A DNA stretch of 64,000 bases from the NCBI RefSeq assembly GCF_014196795.1, contig NZ_JACIEJ010000001.1:558001-622000 (forward strand). Reading direction: 5' to 3'. Both the position numbers and the translations under genes were made by a program. Below are positions 1-9,101 of this stretch, piece by piece; position 1 is the stretch's first letter; each line of letters opens with the position of its first letter. The notes under the pieces were generated by a model. That model saw only the letters and a list, made by a program, of their open reading frames with translations. It was not told where the DNA came from and made no database searches. This stretch comes from Sagittula marina (GTDB taxonomy: Bacteria > Pseudomonadota > Alphaproteobacteria > Rhodobacterales > Rhodobacteraceae).

Positions 1-207
1 GCCCTGAGGCAATCCATCTGACAGGCCGGTGCCGTTGTCCTTGAGCAATCTTTCATCGACCCGCCGGTTGAAATCGTGAATGCGACGATTGGTGCCCTCT
101 TGCGGATCCCATATGCCATCGGGGGCCTCTCCCGGTCCGGGAGTGGAGCATCCGGCCAATACGATGGCCACCATCAGGCTGGCCAAAACCCCACGTCGTG
201 CGGTCAT
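1..207 (-). CDS. mlaA: MlaA (VacJ) family lipoprotein, N-terminal part
   Basis: Only the first 69 codons lie in the window; the gene runs off the left edge. The protein starts at an ATG and has a signal peptide ending in the lipobox L17-A-G-C20, so it should be lipidated at Cys20. The segment from residue 32 (WDPQEGTNRRIHDFN) matches the conserved opening of MlaA, the outer-membrane lipoprotein that removes mislocalised phospholipids and passes them to the MlaC/MlaFEDB system. The gene diverges from the type I secretion genes across a 204-bp spacer. The family call rests on this short conserved segment and the lipobox, because the rest is not visible. Confidence 0.75.
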   Translation of the reverse strand, partial: MTARRGVLASLMVAIVLAGCSTPGPGEAPDGIWDPQEGTNRRIHDFNRRVDERLLKDNGTGLSDGLPQG

Positions 208-411
208 ATCTTTCGCCCCCAGCAAAAACCTTTGGAAACCTATCATATTTCCTTACAAGACTCTTTAATTTGATTTTGTATTGTGCCCAAGAAACCGGGC
301 TCAATTCCAGTCTCATGTGGCACAATGGCGACAAGGGGCACGGGATTGTCTTAAGATTTTTGCAGCACGTAGTCGGCAGTTAACGTATTTTGTGGGGGCC
401 AGAGGGGCATT

Positions 412-2145
412 ATGAGTAGCCAGACAAAAGACACCGGGCGAGAGGAGCTGCGCGCCGCACGCCGGCAGTCGCGGCAATACTACTGGTTTGTGGGGATCTT
501 CAGCGCCTTGGTGAACCTGCTGATGCTGACGGGCCCGATGTATATGTTGCAGGTGTACGACCGGGTGTTGGGGTCGCGGTCGGTGGCGACGCTTATTGCG
601 CTGACGGTTCTGGTGATCTTTCTCTATTCGATGATGGGCCTGCTGGATTATGTGCGAGGGCGCGTCATGGGCCGTGTCGCTGCTCGTTTTCAGGCGGCGC
701 TGGATTTGCGGGTTTTTGACGCGGTGCTGCGGCGCGCGGCGGTGCAGCCTGATGAGTTGTCTCAAACCGGCCTGCGGGATCTGGAATCCGTGCAGCGTCT
801 GATGTCCTCGCCCGTGCTTTTGGCGGCATTCGACATTCCCTGGACGCCTGTCTTCTTGTTCGGTTTGTTCATCTTCCACCCTTGGATGGGGTCTCTTGCG
901 GTGGTGGGCGGTGGCTTTCTGATCTGCGTGACGATTGCCAACCAGATCATCTCTCGCGACCCCACACTCAAAAGCAACATGGCGGTGATGCAGGCCGAGC
1001 GCACCTCCGACCAGATCCGCAGTGAGGCAGAGATGGTGCAGGCATTGGGAATGCGCAGCGATGCCTTCACCCGTTGGATCGGGGCGCGTGGACAGGCCCT
1101 GTCGGGGCAGATCACCTCTGCCGACATCACGGGTACATTCACGACGTTCACCAAAGCCTTCCGCATGTTGCTGCAATCGCTGATGCTGGGGCTCGGGGCT
1201 TACCTGGTGCTGCAGGGCGAACTCAGCTCCGGCGCGATGATCGCCGGGTCAATCCTGATGGGCCGTGCCCTGGCGCCGATCGAACTGGCCATTGGCCAAT
1301 GGCCGCTGGTGACACGGGCGCGCAAGGGGTGGGACAATCTTGCCCAGCTCCTGACCGAAGTCCCCGCGGAGAAAGAGCGCACAGCCCTGCCCAAACCCGC
1401 CGCGCGGCTTGACGTGCAGCAGGCCACGGTGGTCGCCCCGGGTGAACAGCAGGCGGCGCTGAGGATGATTTCCTTCAACGTCAATCCGGGCGAGGCCATC
1501 GGTGTGATCGGCCCGTCCGGCTCCGGCAAATCCACGCTGGCGCGGGCGCTCACCGGGATCTGGCGACCCGCGGGTGGTAAGATCCGGCTCGATGGCGCAT
1601 CGCTTGATCAATACGGGCCAGATGTCCTCGGCCACCACATCGGCTATCTGCCGCAGCGCGTGACGTTGTTCGACGGCACCATCGCGGAAAACATCGCCCG
1701 CCTGTCACCGCAGCCGGATGCCGGAGCCGTGGTCGAAGCAGCCAAGAAGGCCGATGCCCATGACATGATCCTCAAGCTGCCGCAGGGCTACGACACGCGC
1801 GTCACCTCCATCGGGGGGCGCCTGTCCGGCGGGCAGATGCAACGCATCGGTCTGGCGCGGGCGATGTACGGCGACCCGGTGATCCTTGTGCTGGATGAAC
1901 CGAACTCGAACCTCGACAACGAGGGGTCGGAGGCGGTGAACACTGCCATCAAGGGGTTCAAGGCGGCGGGCAAATCCGTGCTGATCATGGCGCACCGACC
2001 TGCCGCCATCAAGGAATGTGACAAGTTGCTGATGCTGGAGGCCGGTCAACGGGTGGCCTTTGGACCCAAGGACGAGGTGCTGCAACAGATGGTCAAAAAT
2101 CATCAGCAGATCCAAAAGGCGGCAACGCCGGGAGGGGTGAGATGA
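412..2145 (+). CDS. type I secretion ABC transporter (permease/ATPase, PrtD-like)
   Basis: A 577-residue ABC exporter subunit that would power one-step secretion of proteins through both membranes. The N-terminal half (about residues 25-320) is a six-helix permease domain. The C-terminal half is the ATPase, with Walker A GPSGSGKST at 367-375, signature LSGGQMQR at 471-478, Walker B ending LDEP at 494-497, and an H-loop histidine in MAHRP. There is no N-terminal C39 peptidase or C39-like domain, which places it with the PrtD/AprD group that handles RTX-type substrates with C-terminal signals. GAGGGG lies just before the ATG. The stop overlaps the start of the fusion-protein gene (ATGA), so the two are translated together. 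No substrate gene is visible nearby. Confidence 0.93.
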   Translation: MSSQTKDTGREELRAARRQSRQYYWFVGIFSALVNLLMLTGPMYMLQVYDRVLGSRSVATLIALTVLVIFLYSMMGLLDYVRGRVMGRVAARFQAALDLRVFDAVLRRAAVQPDELSQTGLRDLESVQRLMSSPVLLAAFDIPWTPVFLFGLFIFHPWMGSLAVVGGGFLICVTIANQIISRDPTLKSNMAVMQAERTSDQIRSEAEMVQALGMRSDAFTRWIGARGQALSGQITSADITGTFTTFTKAFRMLLQSLMLGLGAYLVLQGELSSGAMIAGSILMGRALAPIELAIGQWPLVTRARKGWDNLAQLLTEVPAEKERTALPKPAARLDVQQATVVAPGEQQAALRMISFNVNPGEAIGVIGPSGSGKSTLARALTGIWRPAGGKIRLDGASLDQYGPDVLGHHIGYLPQRVTLFDGTIAENIARLSPQPDAGAVVEAAKKADAHDMILKLPQGYDTRVTSIGGRLSGGQMQRIGLARAMYGDPVILVLDEPNSNLDNEGSEAVNTAIKGFKAAGKSVLIMAHRPAAIKECDKLLMLEAGQRVAFGPKDEVLQQMVKNHQQIQKAATPGGVR

Positions 2146-3719
2146 GCGACGCCGACAACCCAAAGGGCAACCGCCCGACGCAGCCCGCCCCAGAGGGCAA
2201 GGCCATCCTGGGAAAGATCCCGACTGACCGCGTGGTGCAAAGCCAACCTGCACCGGCCCAGTCTCGACCAAAGCCACGGCAAGCCGCCCCGCACCCTCGG
2301 GCCGCACAGCAGCCACAGCCGGTGACCCAGGACAAGGCGCCCCTCGCGCCGCAAGCGGGCGGGCCCTCCGGCCCGAACACGGCCGCGCCAAAGGCCACCC
2401 CAGGCAGCCCCCCACCTGCGGGTCATGCCAGCTTTTCGACGCGCACGCCCATGGCTGTGGGCCTGATCGCGGTGGCGATTTTGTTCGGTGGCTTCGGGAC
2501 CTGGGCCGCAACGACGAACATTTCCGGAGCCATCGTTGCTTCCGGTCAGATCGAGGTCGATCAGAACCGGCAGGTGGTCCAGCATCCCGACGGCGGGGTG
2601 GTCTCGGAAATCCTTGTCAGCGAAGGTGACACGGTGGCCGAGGGTGACACGCTCATCAAACTTGACCCCACGCTGTTGCGCTCGGAACTGACCATCGTCG
2701 AGGGGCAGCTGTACGAACTCATGGCACGTCGCGCGCGGCTCGTGGCCGAACGCGATCTGGCAGAGGAAATCGTCTTCGCCGAGGCAGTGCTGACCGCCGC
2801 TGAAAGCGATCCGGAAGTGGCCGAACTTGTCGAGGGGCAGCGCAACCTGTTCTTCGCCCGCGCCGAATCGCTCACCGGGGAGGTGGAACAGCTGACCAAG
2901 CGGACCGAACAGATCACCGATCAGGTTGGCGGCATCGAGGCCCAGCAAGACGCGCTGGAAGCACAACTCGACCTGATCGAGCAGGAACTGGCCAGCAAGC
3001 AAACGCTTCGTCGCAGCGGCCTTGTGCGCGAACCCGAAGTGCTGGCGCTGCAACGCGAATTGGCGCGCCTGTCGGGCACCGTAGGCGAACTGGTGGCGCA
3101 GAAGGCACAGGCCGAGGGCCGCATCACGGAGACGGAGATCCAGATCATCTCTCTCACCACCCGCCGCCGCGAAGAGGCCATCACCACCCTGCGGGACCTG
3201 CAATTCCGCGAGCGCGAGCTGGCAGAACAAAGCCGCGCCCTGCGTGAGCGGCTCAGCCGGATGGAGATAAAGGCGGCCGTCTCCGGCGTGGTCTACGGGT
3301 TGACGGTCTTTGCCCCGCGCTCTGTCATCCGGCCTGCTGATCCGGTGCTCTATCTGGTGCCGCAGGACCGTCCGCTGGTCATCGCAGCGCAGGTGGAACC
3401 GATCCACATCGATCAGCTGTTCGTTGATCAGGACGTCAGCCTCCGGTTCTCCTCGCTTGACCAGAAGCAAACGCCGGAGCTGTTCGGCGAAGTGGTGCAG
3501 ATCTCTGCCGACGCCTTTGAGGACGAACGCTCCAGCGTGCGCTATTATCGCGCGGAAATCCTTCTGAACGAGGGCGAGATCGAGCGCCTGCCGGAAGGGG
3601 CGAAGCTGATCCCCGGCATGCCGGTCGAAGCGTTCATACGAACCGAGGATCGCACACCGCTGGCCTATCTGGTGAAGCCCTTCATGGACTACTTCGCCCG
3701 CGCCTTCCGCGAGAGCTGA
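2142..3719 (+). CDS. HlyD-family membrane fusion protein of type I secretion
   Basis: A 525-residue periplasmic adaptor that would link the ABC transporter just upstream to an outer-membrane TolC-type channel encoded elsewhere. Residues 1-100 form an unusually long cytoplasmic segment rich in Pro, Gln and Ala. One membrane helix follows at about 102-123, then a lipoyl-like half-motif at about 134-180 (VVQHPDGGVV...EGD), a long alpha-helical hairpin at about 185-390 with many heptad-like Leu/Glu/Arg positions, and a C-terminal beta-barrel region. The order matches the HlyD/AprE family. The proline-rich extension is longer than in typical members, and its role is unknown. Confidence 0.92.
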   Translation: MSDADNPKGNRPTQPAPEGKAILGKIPTDRVVQSQPAPAQSRPKPRQAAPHPRAAQQPQPVTQDKAPLAPQAGGPSGPNTAAPKATPGSPPPAGHASFSTRTPMAVGLIAVAILFGGFGTWAATTNISGAIVASGQIEVDQNRQVVQHPDGGVVSEILVSEGDTVAEGDTLIKLDPTLLRSELTIVEGQLYELMARRARLVAERDLAEEIVFAEAVLTAAESDPEVAELVEGQRNLFFARAESLTGEVEQLTKRTEQITDQVGGIEAQQDALEAQLDLIEQELASKQTLRRSGLVREPEVLALQRELARLSGTVGELVAQKAQAEGRITETEIQIISLTTRRREEAITTLRDLQFRERELAEQSRALRERLSRMEIKAAVSGVVYGLTVFAPRSVIRPADPVLYLVPQDRPLVIAAQVEPIHIDQLFVDQDVSLRFSSLDQKQTPELFGEVVQISADAFEDERSSVRYYRAEILLNEGEIERLPEGAKLIPGMPVEAFIRTEDRTPLAYLVKPFMDYFARAFRES

Positions 3720-3727
3720 GCCCGCTT

Positions 3728-3749
3728 CGGTCGGGATGCCTCCCGACCG
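3728..3749. other. perfect 9-bp inverted repeat (hairpin) after the secretion operon
   Basis: CGGTCGGGA, a TGCC loop and TCCCGACCG form a perfect stem nine bases after the stop of the fusion-protein gene. No T-run follows, so it is not a classical intrinsic terminator. It may stabilise the 3' end of the secretion mRNA. Its core TCCCGACCG also occurs in the two intergenic elements at 11941 and 18421. Confidence 0.5.
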
Positions 3750-3843
3750 ATCCGCCGCGCCCATCGGCACCTGCGCTTATCCCGTTGCAATCCGCTGCAC
3801 GGGCGATACGGTCGCGGAAAATTCGCGACCAAAGGATCCCATC

Positions 3844-4308
3844 ATGAGCAACCCGATCGAAGATCGCCTTTCCGCCCTTGGACTGTCCCTGCCGGACGCC
3901 CCTGCGCCTGCCGCCAACTACGTGCCGTTCGTGCGCACGGGCGACACGCTTTATGTCTCCGGCCAGATCAGCATGGCCAACGGCGCGCTGATCACCGGCA
4001 AGGTCGGCGCAGACCTGTCGGTCGAAGAGGGGACTGCCGCCGCACGCGCCTGCGCGCTCAGCCTTCTGGCTCAGGTAAAGGCCGCCTGTGACGGCGACCT
4101 GACCCGCCTCAAACGCGTTGTGAAATTGGTGGGTTTCGTCAACTCCCCCGCAGAGTTCACCGACCAGCCGAAGGTCATCAACGGCGCCTCCGACCTGATG
4201 GTCGAGGTCTTGGGCGATGCGGGCCGTCACGCGCGCTCTGCCGTGTCCGCTGCGTCGCTGCCCTTGGGTGTCGCTGTCGAAATCGAAGGCATCTTCGAGG
4301 TCGCCTGA
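3844..4308 (+). CDS. RidA/YjgF-family enamine/imine deaminase
   Basis: A 154-residue member of the longer branch of the Rid family. Rid proteins hydrolyse reactive enamine/imine intermediates such as 2-aminoacrylate that are released by PLP enzymes. The central part (DTLYVSGQISMANG) and the C-terminal block (ARSAVSAASLPLGVAVEIE) carry the family pattern, including the conserved arginine that holds the substrate carboxylate. I chose the ATG at 3844, which has AAAGGA about eight bases upstream and gives the usual family start. An upstream ATG at 3736 in the same frame would add 36 residues with no family match. The stop overlaps the start of the next gene, a phosphodiesterase. Confidence 0.88.
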   Translation: MSNPIEDRLSALGLSLPDAPAPAANYVPFVRTGDTLYVSGQISMANGALITGKVGADLSVEEGTAAARACALSLLAQVKAACDGDLTRLKRVVKLVGFVNSPAEFTDQPKVINGASDLMVEVLGDAGRHARSAVSAASLPLGVAVEIEGIFEVA

Positions 4309-5063
4309 TGCCAATCCTGCCCGACGCCTTTTTGGCCACGCCCATCGCGCACCGTGCCCTGCATGATCGCGCGATGGGGCGGCCGGAGAATTCCCGCGCC
4401 GCAATCCGGGCGGCCATTGCGGCGGGCTACGGTATCGAGATCGACCTGCAACTCTCCGCAGACGGGCAGGCCATGGTCTTTCACGACTATGACCTGTCCC
4501 GGCTGACCGGCGATACAGGCCCCCTGCGCCAACGCGATGCTGCGGCGCTCGGGGCCATCCACCTCTCCGGCACCGACGAGGGCATCCCTACGCTGGCCGA
4601 CGTCCTGACCCTCGTGGCAGGCCAGGTGCCGCTGCTGATCGAGCTCAAGGATCAGGACGGCGCCATGGGCCCCGACACGGGCGCGTTGGAGCGTGCCACG
4701 TCTGAGGCCCTGACGACCTACGACGGGCCCGCAGCGCTGATGTCCTTCAACCCGCACACGGTCCGCTTGCTGAGGGACCTTTGCCCGGATCGCCCCGTGG
4801 GGCTGACCACCTGTGCGGGCACCGCGAAGGATTTCCCGATCCTCTCTGCCGAGGAGCGCGCGGAGTTGTCCCGGATCGCCCTGGCGGACGAGATCCGCCT
4901 CGCCTTCATCAGTCACGATCACACGGATTTGACAAACCCAAGGGTGAAGGCCCTGCACGAAGCCGGTCTGCCCATCCTGTGCTGGACGATCCGGACACCG
5001 GAGGAGGAGGCGCAAGCGCGGCAAATCGCGGACAATGTCACCTTCGAAGGCTACGCCGCTTGA
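4308..5063 (+). CDS. glycerophosphodiester phosphodiesterase family protein
   Basis: A 251-residue cytoplasmic GDPD (TIM-barrel) enzyme, expected to hydrolyse glycerophosphodiesters to glycerol 3-phosphate and an alcohol. His15-Arg16, Glu44-x-Asp46 and His59 match the catalytic histidines and metal ligands of the GlpQ/UgpQ family. The C-terminal block with CWTIRTPEE (about residue 225) is also typical. It has no signal peptide, so it is closer to UgpQ than to periplasmic GlpQ. The ATG overlaps the stop of the RidA-family gene by one base, which suggests translational coupling. Confidence 0.9.
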   Translation: MPILPDAFLATPIAHRALHDRAMGRPENSRAAIRAAIAAGYGIEIDLQLSADGQAMVFHDYDLSRLTGDTGPLRQRDAAALGAIHLSGTDEGIPTLADVLTLVAGQVPLLIELKDQDGAMGPDTGALERATSEALTTYDGPAALMSFNPHTVRLLRDLCPDRPVGLTTCAGTAKDFPILSAEERAELSRIALADEIRLAFISHDHTDLTNPRVKALHEAGLPILCWTIRTPEEEAQARQIADNVTFEGYAA

Positions 5064-5094
5064 ACCCCGCGTGCCGTGGGCCAAATTCAACAAC

Positions 5095-6294
5095 ATGACC
5101 ACCGAAACCGCTGCCCGTGACGTCGCCGTCAATGTCCTGCCCTCCCTGTCGCAAATAGATGCGGCGGTGTGGGATGCCTGTGCCTGTCCGGAGGCCGCAG
5201 ATGGCGGACGCCCAAACGACCCATTCACCACGTACCGGTTCCTGAAGGCGCTGGAGGACAGCGGCTCCGTCGGTCCCGGCACCGGGTGGGAGCCGCATTA
5301 CCTCGCGGTCGAGGTGGAGGGAGAGACGGTCGCCGTCGCGCCCATGTACGCCAAGGGCCATAGCCAGGGCGAATACATCTTTGACCACAACTGGGCGCAT
5401 GCACTGGAAAGCGCGGGCGGGCGCTATTATCCGAAAATGCAGATCGCCGTGCCCTTCACCCCCGCCACGGGGCGACGCTTTCTGACCAAACCGGGATACG
5501 AGGCGCTGGGACAGTCCGCCCTCACCCAAGGCGCGGTGCAATTCGCCAGCAATCACGAGCTCAGCTCCCTGCACATTACATTTTGTACGGAAGAGGAGGC
5601 CGAAACCGGCGAAGAGCTGGGTCTCCTGCGTCGCGTCACGCAGCAATTCCACTGGTACAACGATGGCTACGCCGACTTCGACGCGTTCCTTGCCGATCTG
5701 TCGTCGCGCAAGCGCAAGAACATCCGCAAGGAGCGTCGCACCGCGCAGGACTTTGGCGGCACGATTCGCACGCTCACCGGTGACGACATTCAGCCCCGAC
5801 ACTGGGACGCCTTCTGGCAGTTCTACCAGGACACGGGCAGTCGCAAATGGGGCACGCCCTACCTGACCCGCGCGTTTTTCGAAGCAGCGCAGGAGACACT
5901 GCGCGACGACATCGCGCTTGTCATGTGTGAACGCGACGGCACCGCTGTGGCGGGTGCGCTGAATTTCATCGGGCGCGACGTGCTTTATGGCCGCTATTGG
6001 GGCTGTGTCGAAGATCACCCCTGCCTGCATTTCGAGGCGTGTTATTATCAGGCCATCGACTTTGCCATTGCCCACGGCCTGTCCCGCGTCGAAGCCGGCG
6101 CCCAGGGGGAACATAAACTGGCGCGCGGATATTTGCCCGCGCAGGTCCATTCGCTGCATTGGCTGGCGAACGAGGGTTTCCGTGACGCCGTTGCCCGCTA
6201 CCTTGAAGAAGAGAGACGCGCCATCGACGAGGACATTGAAATCATGACCTCTTTCGGCCCGTTTCGCAAAGACCAAAGGGAAGAACAGCAATGA
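5095..6294 (+). CDS. GNAT/FemAB-like protein (PF04339, DUF482 type)
   Basis: A 399-residue protein of the family formerly called DUF482 (peptidogalycan biosynthesis or FemAB-like), which has an acyl-CoA N-acyltransferase fold. Characteristic parts are the N-terminal [18 protein letters not shown], the basic stretch [13 protein letters not shown] near the middle, and the C-terminal [14 protein letters not shown]. The biochemical role of the family is not established. I chose the ATG at 5095 because it follows the phosphodiesterase stop. An in-frame ATG at 5035 would overlap that gene and add 20 poorly conserved residues. The 3' end overlaps phhB (ATGA). Confidence 0.82.
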   Translation: MTTETAARDVAVNVLPSLSQIDAAVWDACACPEAADGGRPNDPFTTYRFLKALEDSGSVGPGTGWEPHYLAVEVEGETVAVAPMYAKGHSQGEYIFDHNWAHALESAGGRYYPKMQIAVPFTPATGRRFLTKPGYEALGQSALTQGAVQFASNHELSSLHITFCTEEEAETGEELGLLRRVTQQFHWYNDGYADFDAFLADLSSRKRKNIRKERRTAQDFGGTIRTLTGDDIQPRHWDAFWQFYQDTGSRKWGTPYLTRAFFEAAQETLRDDIALVMCERDGTAVAGALNFIGRDVLYGRYWGCVEDHPCLHFEACYYQAIDFAIAHGLSRVEAGAQGEHKLARGYLPAQVHSLHWLANEGFRDAVARYLEEERRAIDEDIEIMTSFGPFRKDQREEQQ

Positions 6295-6581
6295 ATGAAC
6301 GTCTGTCCGACACTGGCCGCAAAACCGTCTTGGCCCCCCTGTTCGACACCGGCTGGGAGATGGTCGAAGGGCGCGATGCCATTCGCAAGACCTACAAGTT
6401 CGAAAACTTCGTGGAGGCGTTCGGCTGGATGACGCGCGCCGCTTTCTACGCGGAAAAGTGGAACCACCATCCGGAGTGGTCCAACACGTACAACACGGTA
6501 GAGGTCACGCTGACCACGCATGACGTGGATGGCCTGTCCTCGCTCGACGCCAAGCTGGCGCGGAAGATGGACGGGCTGTAA
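6291..6581 (+). CDS. phhB: 4a-hydroxytetrahydrobiopterin dehydratase (pterin carbinolamine dehydratase)
   Basis: A 96-residue protein of the PCD/DCoH family. The enzyme dehydrates 4a-hydroxytetrahydropterin and so recycles the cofactor of aromatic amino acid hydroxylases. The active-site block [11 protein letters not shown] with its His-His pair and the downstream THDVDGLS are both present, and the length is that of the family. No phenylalanine hydroxylase gene is visible, so the physiological partner is unknown. It is the last gene of the overlapping four-gene string and ends just before a strong terminator. Confidence 0.92.
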   Translation: MNERLSDTGRKTVLAPLFDTGWEMVEGRDAIRKTYKFENFVEAFGWMTRAAFYAEKWNHHPEWSNTYNTVEVTLTTHDVDGLSSLDAKLARKMDGL

Positions 6582-6605
6582 GGCCCACCTCCATAGCCTC
6601 ATGAC

Positions 6606-6636
6606 AAAAAGGGCGGGGATTTTCCCCGCCCTTTTT
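6606..6636. terminator. bidirectional intrinsic terminator between phhB and the PBP1A gene
   Basis: GGGCGGGGA, a two-base loop and TCCCCGCCC form a perfect stem flanked by five A on the left and five T on the right. It can therefore stop transcription from phhB (plus strand) and from the converging PBP gene (minus strand). Confidence 0.9.
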
Positions 6637-6662
6637 CGTGTCTCGATCATGCTGCCCGGCGG

Positions 6663-8846
6663 TCAGTTGCCGCCAAAGATGCTGCGCAGCACATCCTCCA
6701 GAGAGTTGCTTTCCACCTGCCGCGTGCGGCCCGGTGTGCGCGGCGCGGGCTGCACCTGCGGCTGTTGGACGACCTGCGGGGCGGGCTCCGGCTCGGGGGC
6801 AGGGGGCACCGGGGCTTCCATCGGCAGCGGTTGCGGTGTCATCCCGTCGTGAACGCGCGCCATGACTTCGCCAAAGATCTCCGCAGGCAAGCCGCCGCCG
6901 GTCACGCCGGTCAGTGGGGTGTTGTCGTCGTAGCCCATCCATACACCGGCCACGTATTCCGAGGTAAAGCCGACAAACCATGCATCCCGCGCCTCCTGGC
7001 TGGTGCCGGTCTTGCCCGCCACTTGCCAGCCGTCGACCTTGGCCCGTCCGCCGGTGCCCTCGCTCACGACCTTTTCCATCATCCAGGCCAACTGCCGCGC
7101 CGCGCTTTCCTGAATGACGCGCTCCCCGATGCCACCGCCCGTCCCCATGAGCGGCTCTTGCTCACCCTTCAGACGCAGCTCCTTCAGCCCGTAGGGCGTC
7201 ACCGACGACCCGCCGTTCAGAATGCCCGCATAGGCGCCCGTCATTTCCAGCAGCGTTGCCCCGGAGGTGCCCAAAGCCATGGAGGGCACATCCTGCAGAT
7301 CCCGGTAGATGCCGAAATCGCGGGCCACCCGCATCACCAGATCGCGGCCCACCGACTCGGACACCTTGATCGCGGGAATGTTCAGCGACCGTTTCAGCGC
7401 GTCGATCAGGGTCACACGGCCCGAGTATTTGCGGGTGTAGTTCTCCGGGCACCATTGGCCCGACCCGGGAATGTTCAGGCAGTAAGGCTCGTCCAGCACC
7501 GTGTCGTAGGGCGAATAGCCCAGCTCCAGCGCCGTGGCATAGATGAACGGCTTGAAGGCAGAGCCGGTCTGCCGCACCGCTTGGAAGGCGCGATTGAACA
7601 GCCCCGTGGCGTCAACGTCGCGCCCGCCGACCATGGCCCGGACCGCCCCGTCGGCGGACATGACAATCACGGCCACCTGCGCCTTTGAGCTGTCAGAGAC
7701 CTTCTCGCGAAATACCTTATCCACGGCGTCCTCGGTTGCCTGCTGCAAACGCGGGTCCATGGTGGTGGAGATGAGCACATCCTCCGTCGTGTCCTTGGTA
7801 AAGAACTCCGGCCCGGACTGCATGACCCAGTCGGCAAAGTACCCGCCGCCCAGACTGTCTGCCTGCGAGGACAGCCTCGCCGGGTTGCGTTGCGCTTCTG
7901 CTTCTTGCTCGGCGGTGAGGTAGCCTTGCTCCTCCATCAGGCGCAGCACCGTCGCGGCGCGCGCCTGCGACCGTTCCAGGTTCGAGGTGGGGGACAACGT
8001 GGAGGGTGCCGTCAGGAGGCCTGCAATCATGGCGCCCTCGGACGGGTTCAGCGCGGCGGCGTGTTTGCCAAAGTAGCGCTGCGCCGCGGCCTCGGCCCCA
8101 TAGGCGCCGCCCCCCATATACGCGCGGTTGAGGTAAATGGAGAGAATGTCATTCTTGGAATATTTCACCTCCATCGCCATGGCAAAGATCGCCTCGTTGA
8201 TCTTGCGCTCCAGCGAGCCCTGACGGCAATCGGCGACGAATTCGGCCTCGTTTTTCCATTCCTTCGGGTCAAACGTGCGGCCAAGGCACAGCAATTTCGC
8301 GGTCTGCTGGGTGATGGTCGACCCGCCGTGTCCGGACAGTGGCCCGCGCCCTTCGGACAGGTTGATGCGCACCGCAGAGGCAATGCCCCGTGGGCTGAGA
8401 CCAAAGTGGCTGTAAAACCGCTTGTCCTCTGTGGCGACAACAGCGTTCTTCAGGTGCGGACTGACCGACGTCGCCGTGACAGCACCGCCGAACTGGTCGC
8501 CGCGCAGGGCAAATACGCGCCCGTCGCGGTCCATCAGCGTCACCGACCCGCGCGCCCGCCCGTCCAGCAGCGTGTTCAGCTCCGGCAGGGTCGATGACGT
8601 GTAAAGCACCCATGACCCGATCAACAGGGCCACGATAACCGCCACGCTGACAGTGATTTTCAACACCGTTCGCATGATCCAGCCAAAGAAGCCAAGGATC
8701 CACGCCACAGGGCCCCGCCGGCGTGGTGCGCGGCGCGGTGTGGGGGCCTTCTTTTTCTTTGCTGGCTTCTTGGGTGTCTGGCCGGGGCTTTTGCCGGAAT
8801 ATCGGCGATCCGCCACCAGCTTGCCTGACTTGCGCGATGAACTCAT
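6663..8846 (-). CDS. PBP1A-family bifunctional penicillin-binding protein
   Basis: A 727-residue class A PBP that polymerises and cross-links peptidoglycan. A basic cytoplasmic tail rich in Lys/Arg/Pro (1-45) precedes one membrane helix at about 55-80. The GT51 transglycosylase domain carries EDKRFYSHFG with catalytic Glu140, and GGSTITQQTAK. The transpeptidase domain has SxxK (GSAFKPF, Ser near 428), SLN and KTGTSQ (Lys near 611). The C-terminal tail is Pro/Glu/Gln-rich. I chose the ATG at 8846. An in-frame TTG at 8948 would add 34 residues and place the upstream direct repeat inside the gene. Confidence 0.92.
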   Translation of the reverse strand: MSSSRKSGKLVADRRYSGKSPGQTPKKPAKKKKAPTPRRAPRRRGPVAWILGFFGWIMRTVLKITVSVAVIVALLIGSWVLYTSSTLPELNTLLDGRARGSVTLMDRDGRVFALRGDQFGGAVTATSVSPHLKNAVVATEDKRFYSHFGLSPRGIASAVRINLSEGRGPLSGHGGSTITQQTAKLLCLGRTFDPKEWKNEAEFVADCRQGSLERKINEAIFAMAMEVKYSKNDILSIYLNRAYMGGGAYGAEAAAQRYFGKHAAALNPSEGAMIAGLLTAPSTLSPTSNLERSQARAATVLRLMEEQGYLTAEQEAEAQRNPARLSSQADSLGGGYFADWVMQSGPEFFTKDTTEDVLISTTMDPRLQQATEDAVDKVFREKVSDSSKAQVAVIVMSADGAVRAMVGGRDVDATGLFNRAFQAVRQTGSAFKPFIYATALELGYSPYDTVLDEPYCLNIPGSGQWCPENYTRKYSGRVTLIDALKRSLNIPAIKVSESVGRDLVMRVARDFGIYRDLQDVPSMALGTSGATLLEMTGAYAGILNGGSSVTPYGLKELRLKGEQEPLMGTGGGIGERVIQESAARQLAWMMEKVVSEGTGGRAKVDGWQVAGKTGTSQEARDAWFVGFTSEYVAGVWMGYDDNTPLTGVTGGGLPAEIFGEVMARVHDGMTPQPLPMEAPVPPAPEPEPAPQVVQQPQVQPAPRTPGRTRQVESNSLEDVLRSIFGGN

Positions 8847-8938
8847 GGAAAAGGTGACCTGCTCTGACGTTTCTTGGCGCGACTCTACTTGGTTGGCCAG
8901 GGAATGTTGACCACCTCTGCTGCCTGCTCGCGTTTTTG

Positions 8939-8981
8939 TTTCGCTCAAAAATGCATCAACAATCCCATTTCGCTCAAAAAT
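8939..8981. repeat. 14-bp direct repeat in the PBP1A/glnK divergent spacer
   Basis: TTTCGCTCAAAAAT occurs perfectly at 8939-8952 and again at 8968-8981, 29 bp apart. It lies between the divergent starts of the PBP gene (8846) and glnK (9102), a good place for paired regulator sites. It does not match a site I can name. Confidence 0.6.
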
Positions 8982-9101
8982 TAGACGACAGGTCGCGTGA
9001 AACGGACGGGAATTTGTTCAAAGCCTTCATTTTCAGCGGCACTCACCGTTTTGCTTCAGGGGCCATTGCGAGGGAACTCGCCAAGACCGAAGGGGAACAA
9101 G

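Noticed and set aside
2103-3770. Antisense open frame of 555 codons opposite the HlyD-family gene
   Set aside because: Composition and position are those of a GC-rich shadow, while the plus strand has a clear domain structure.
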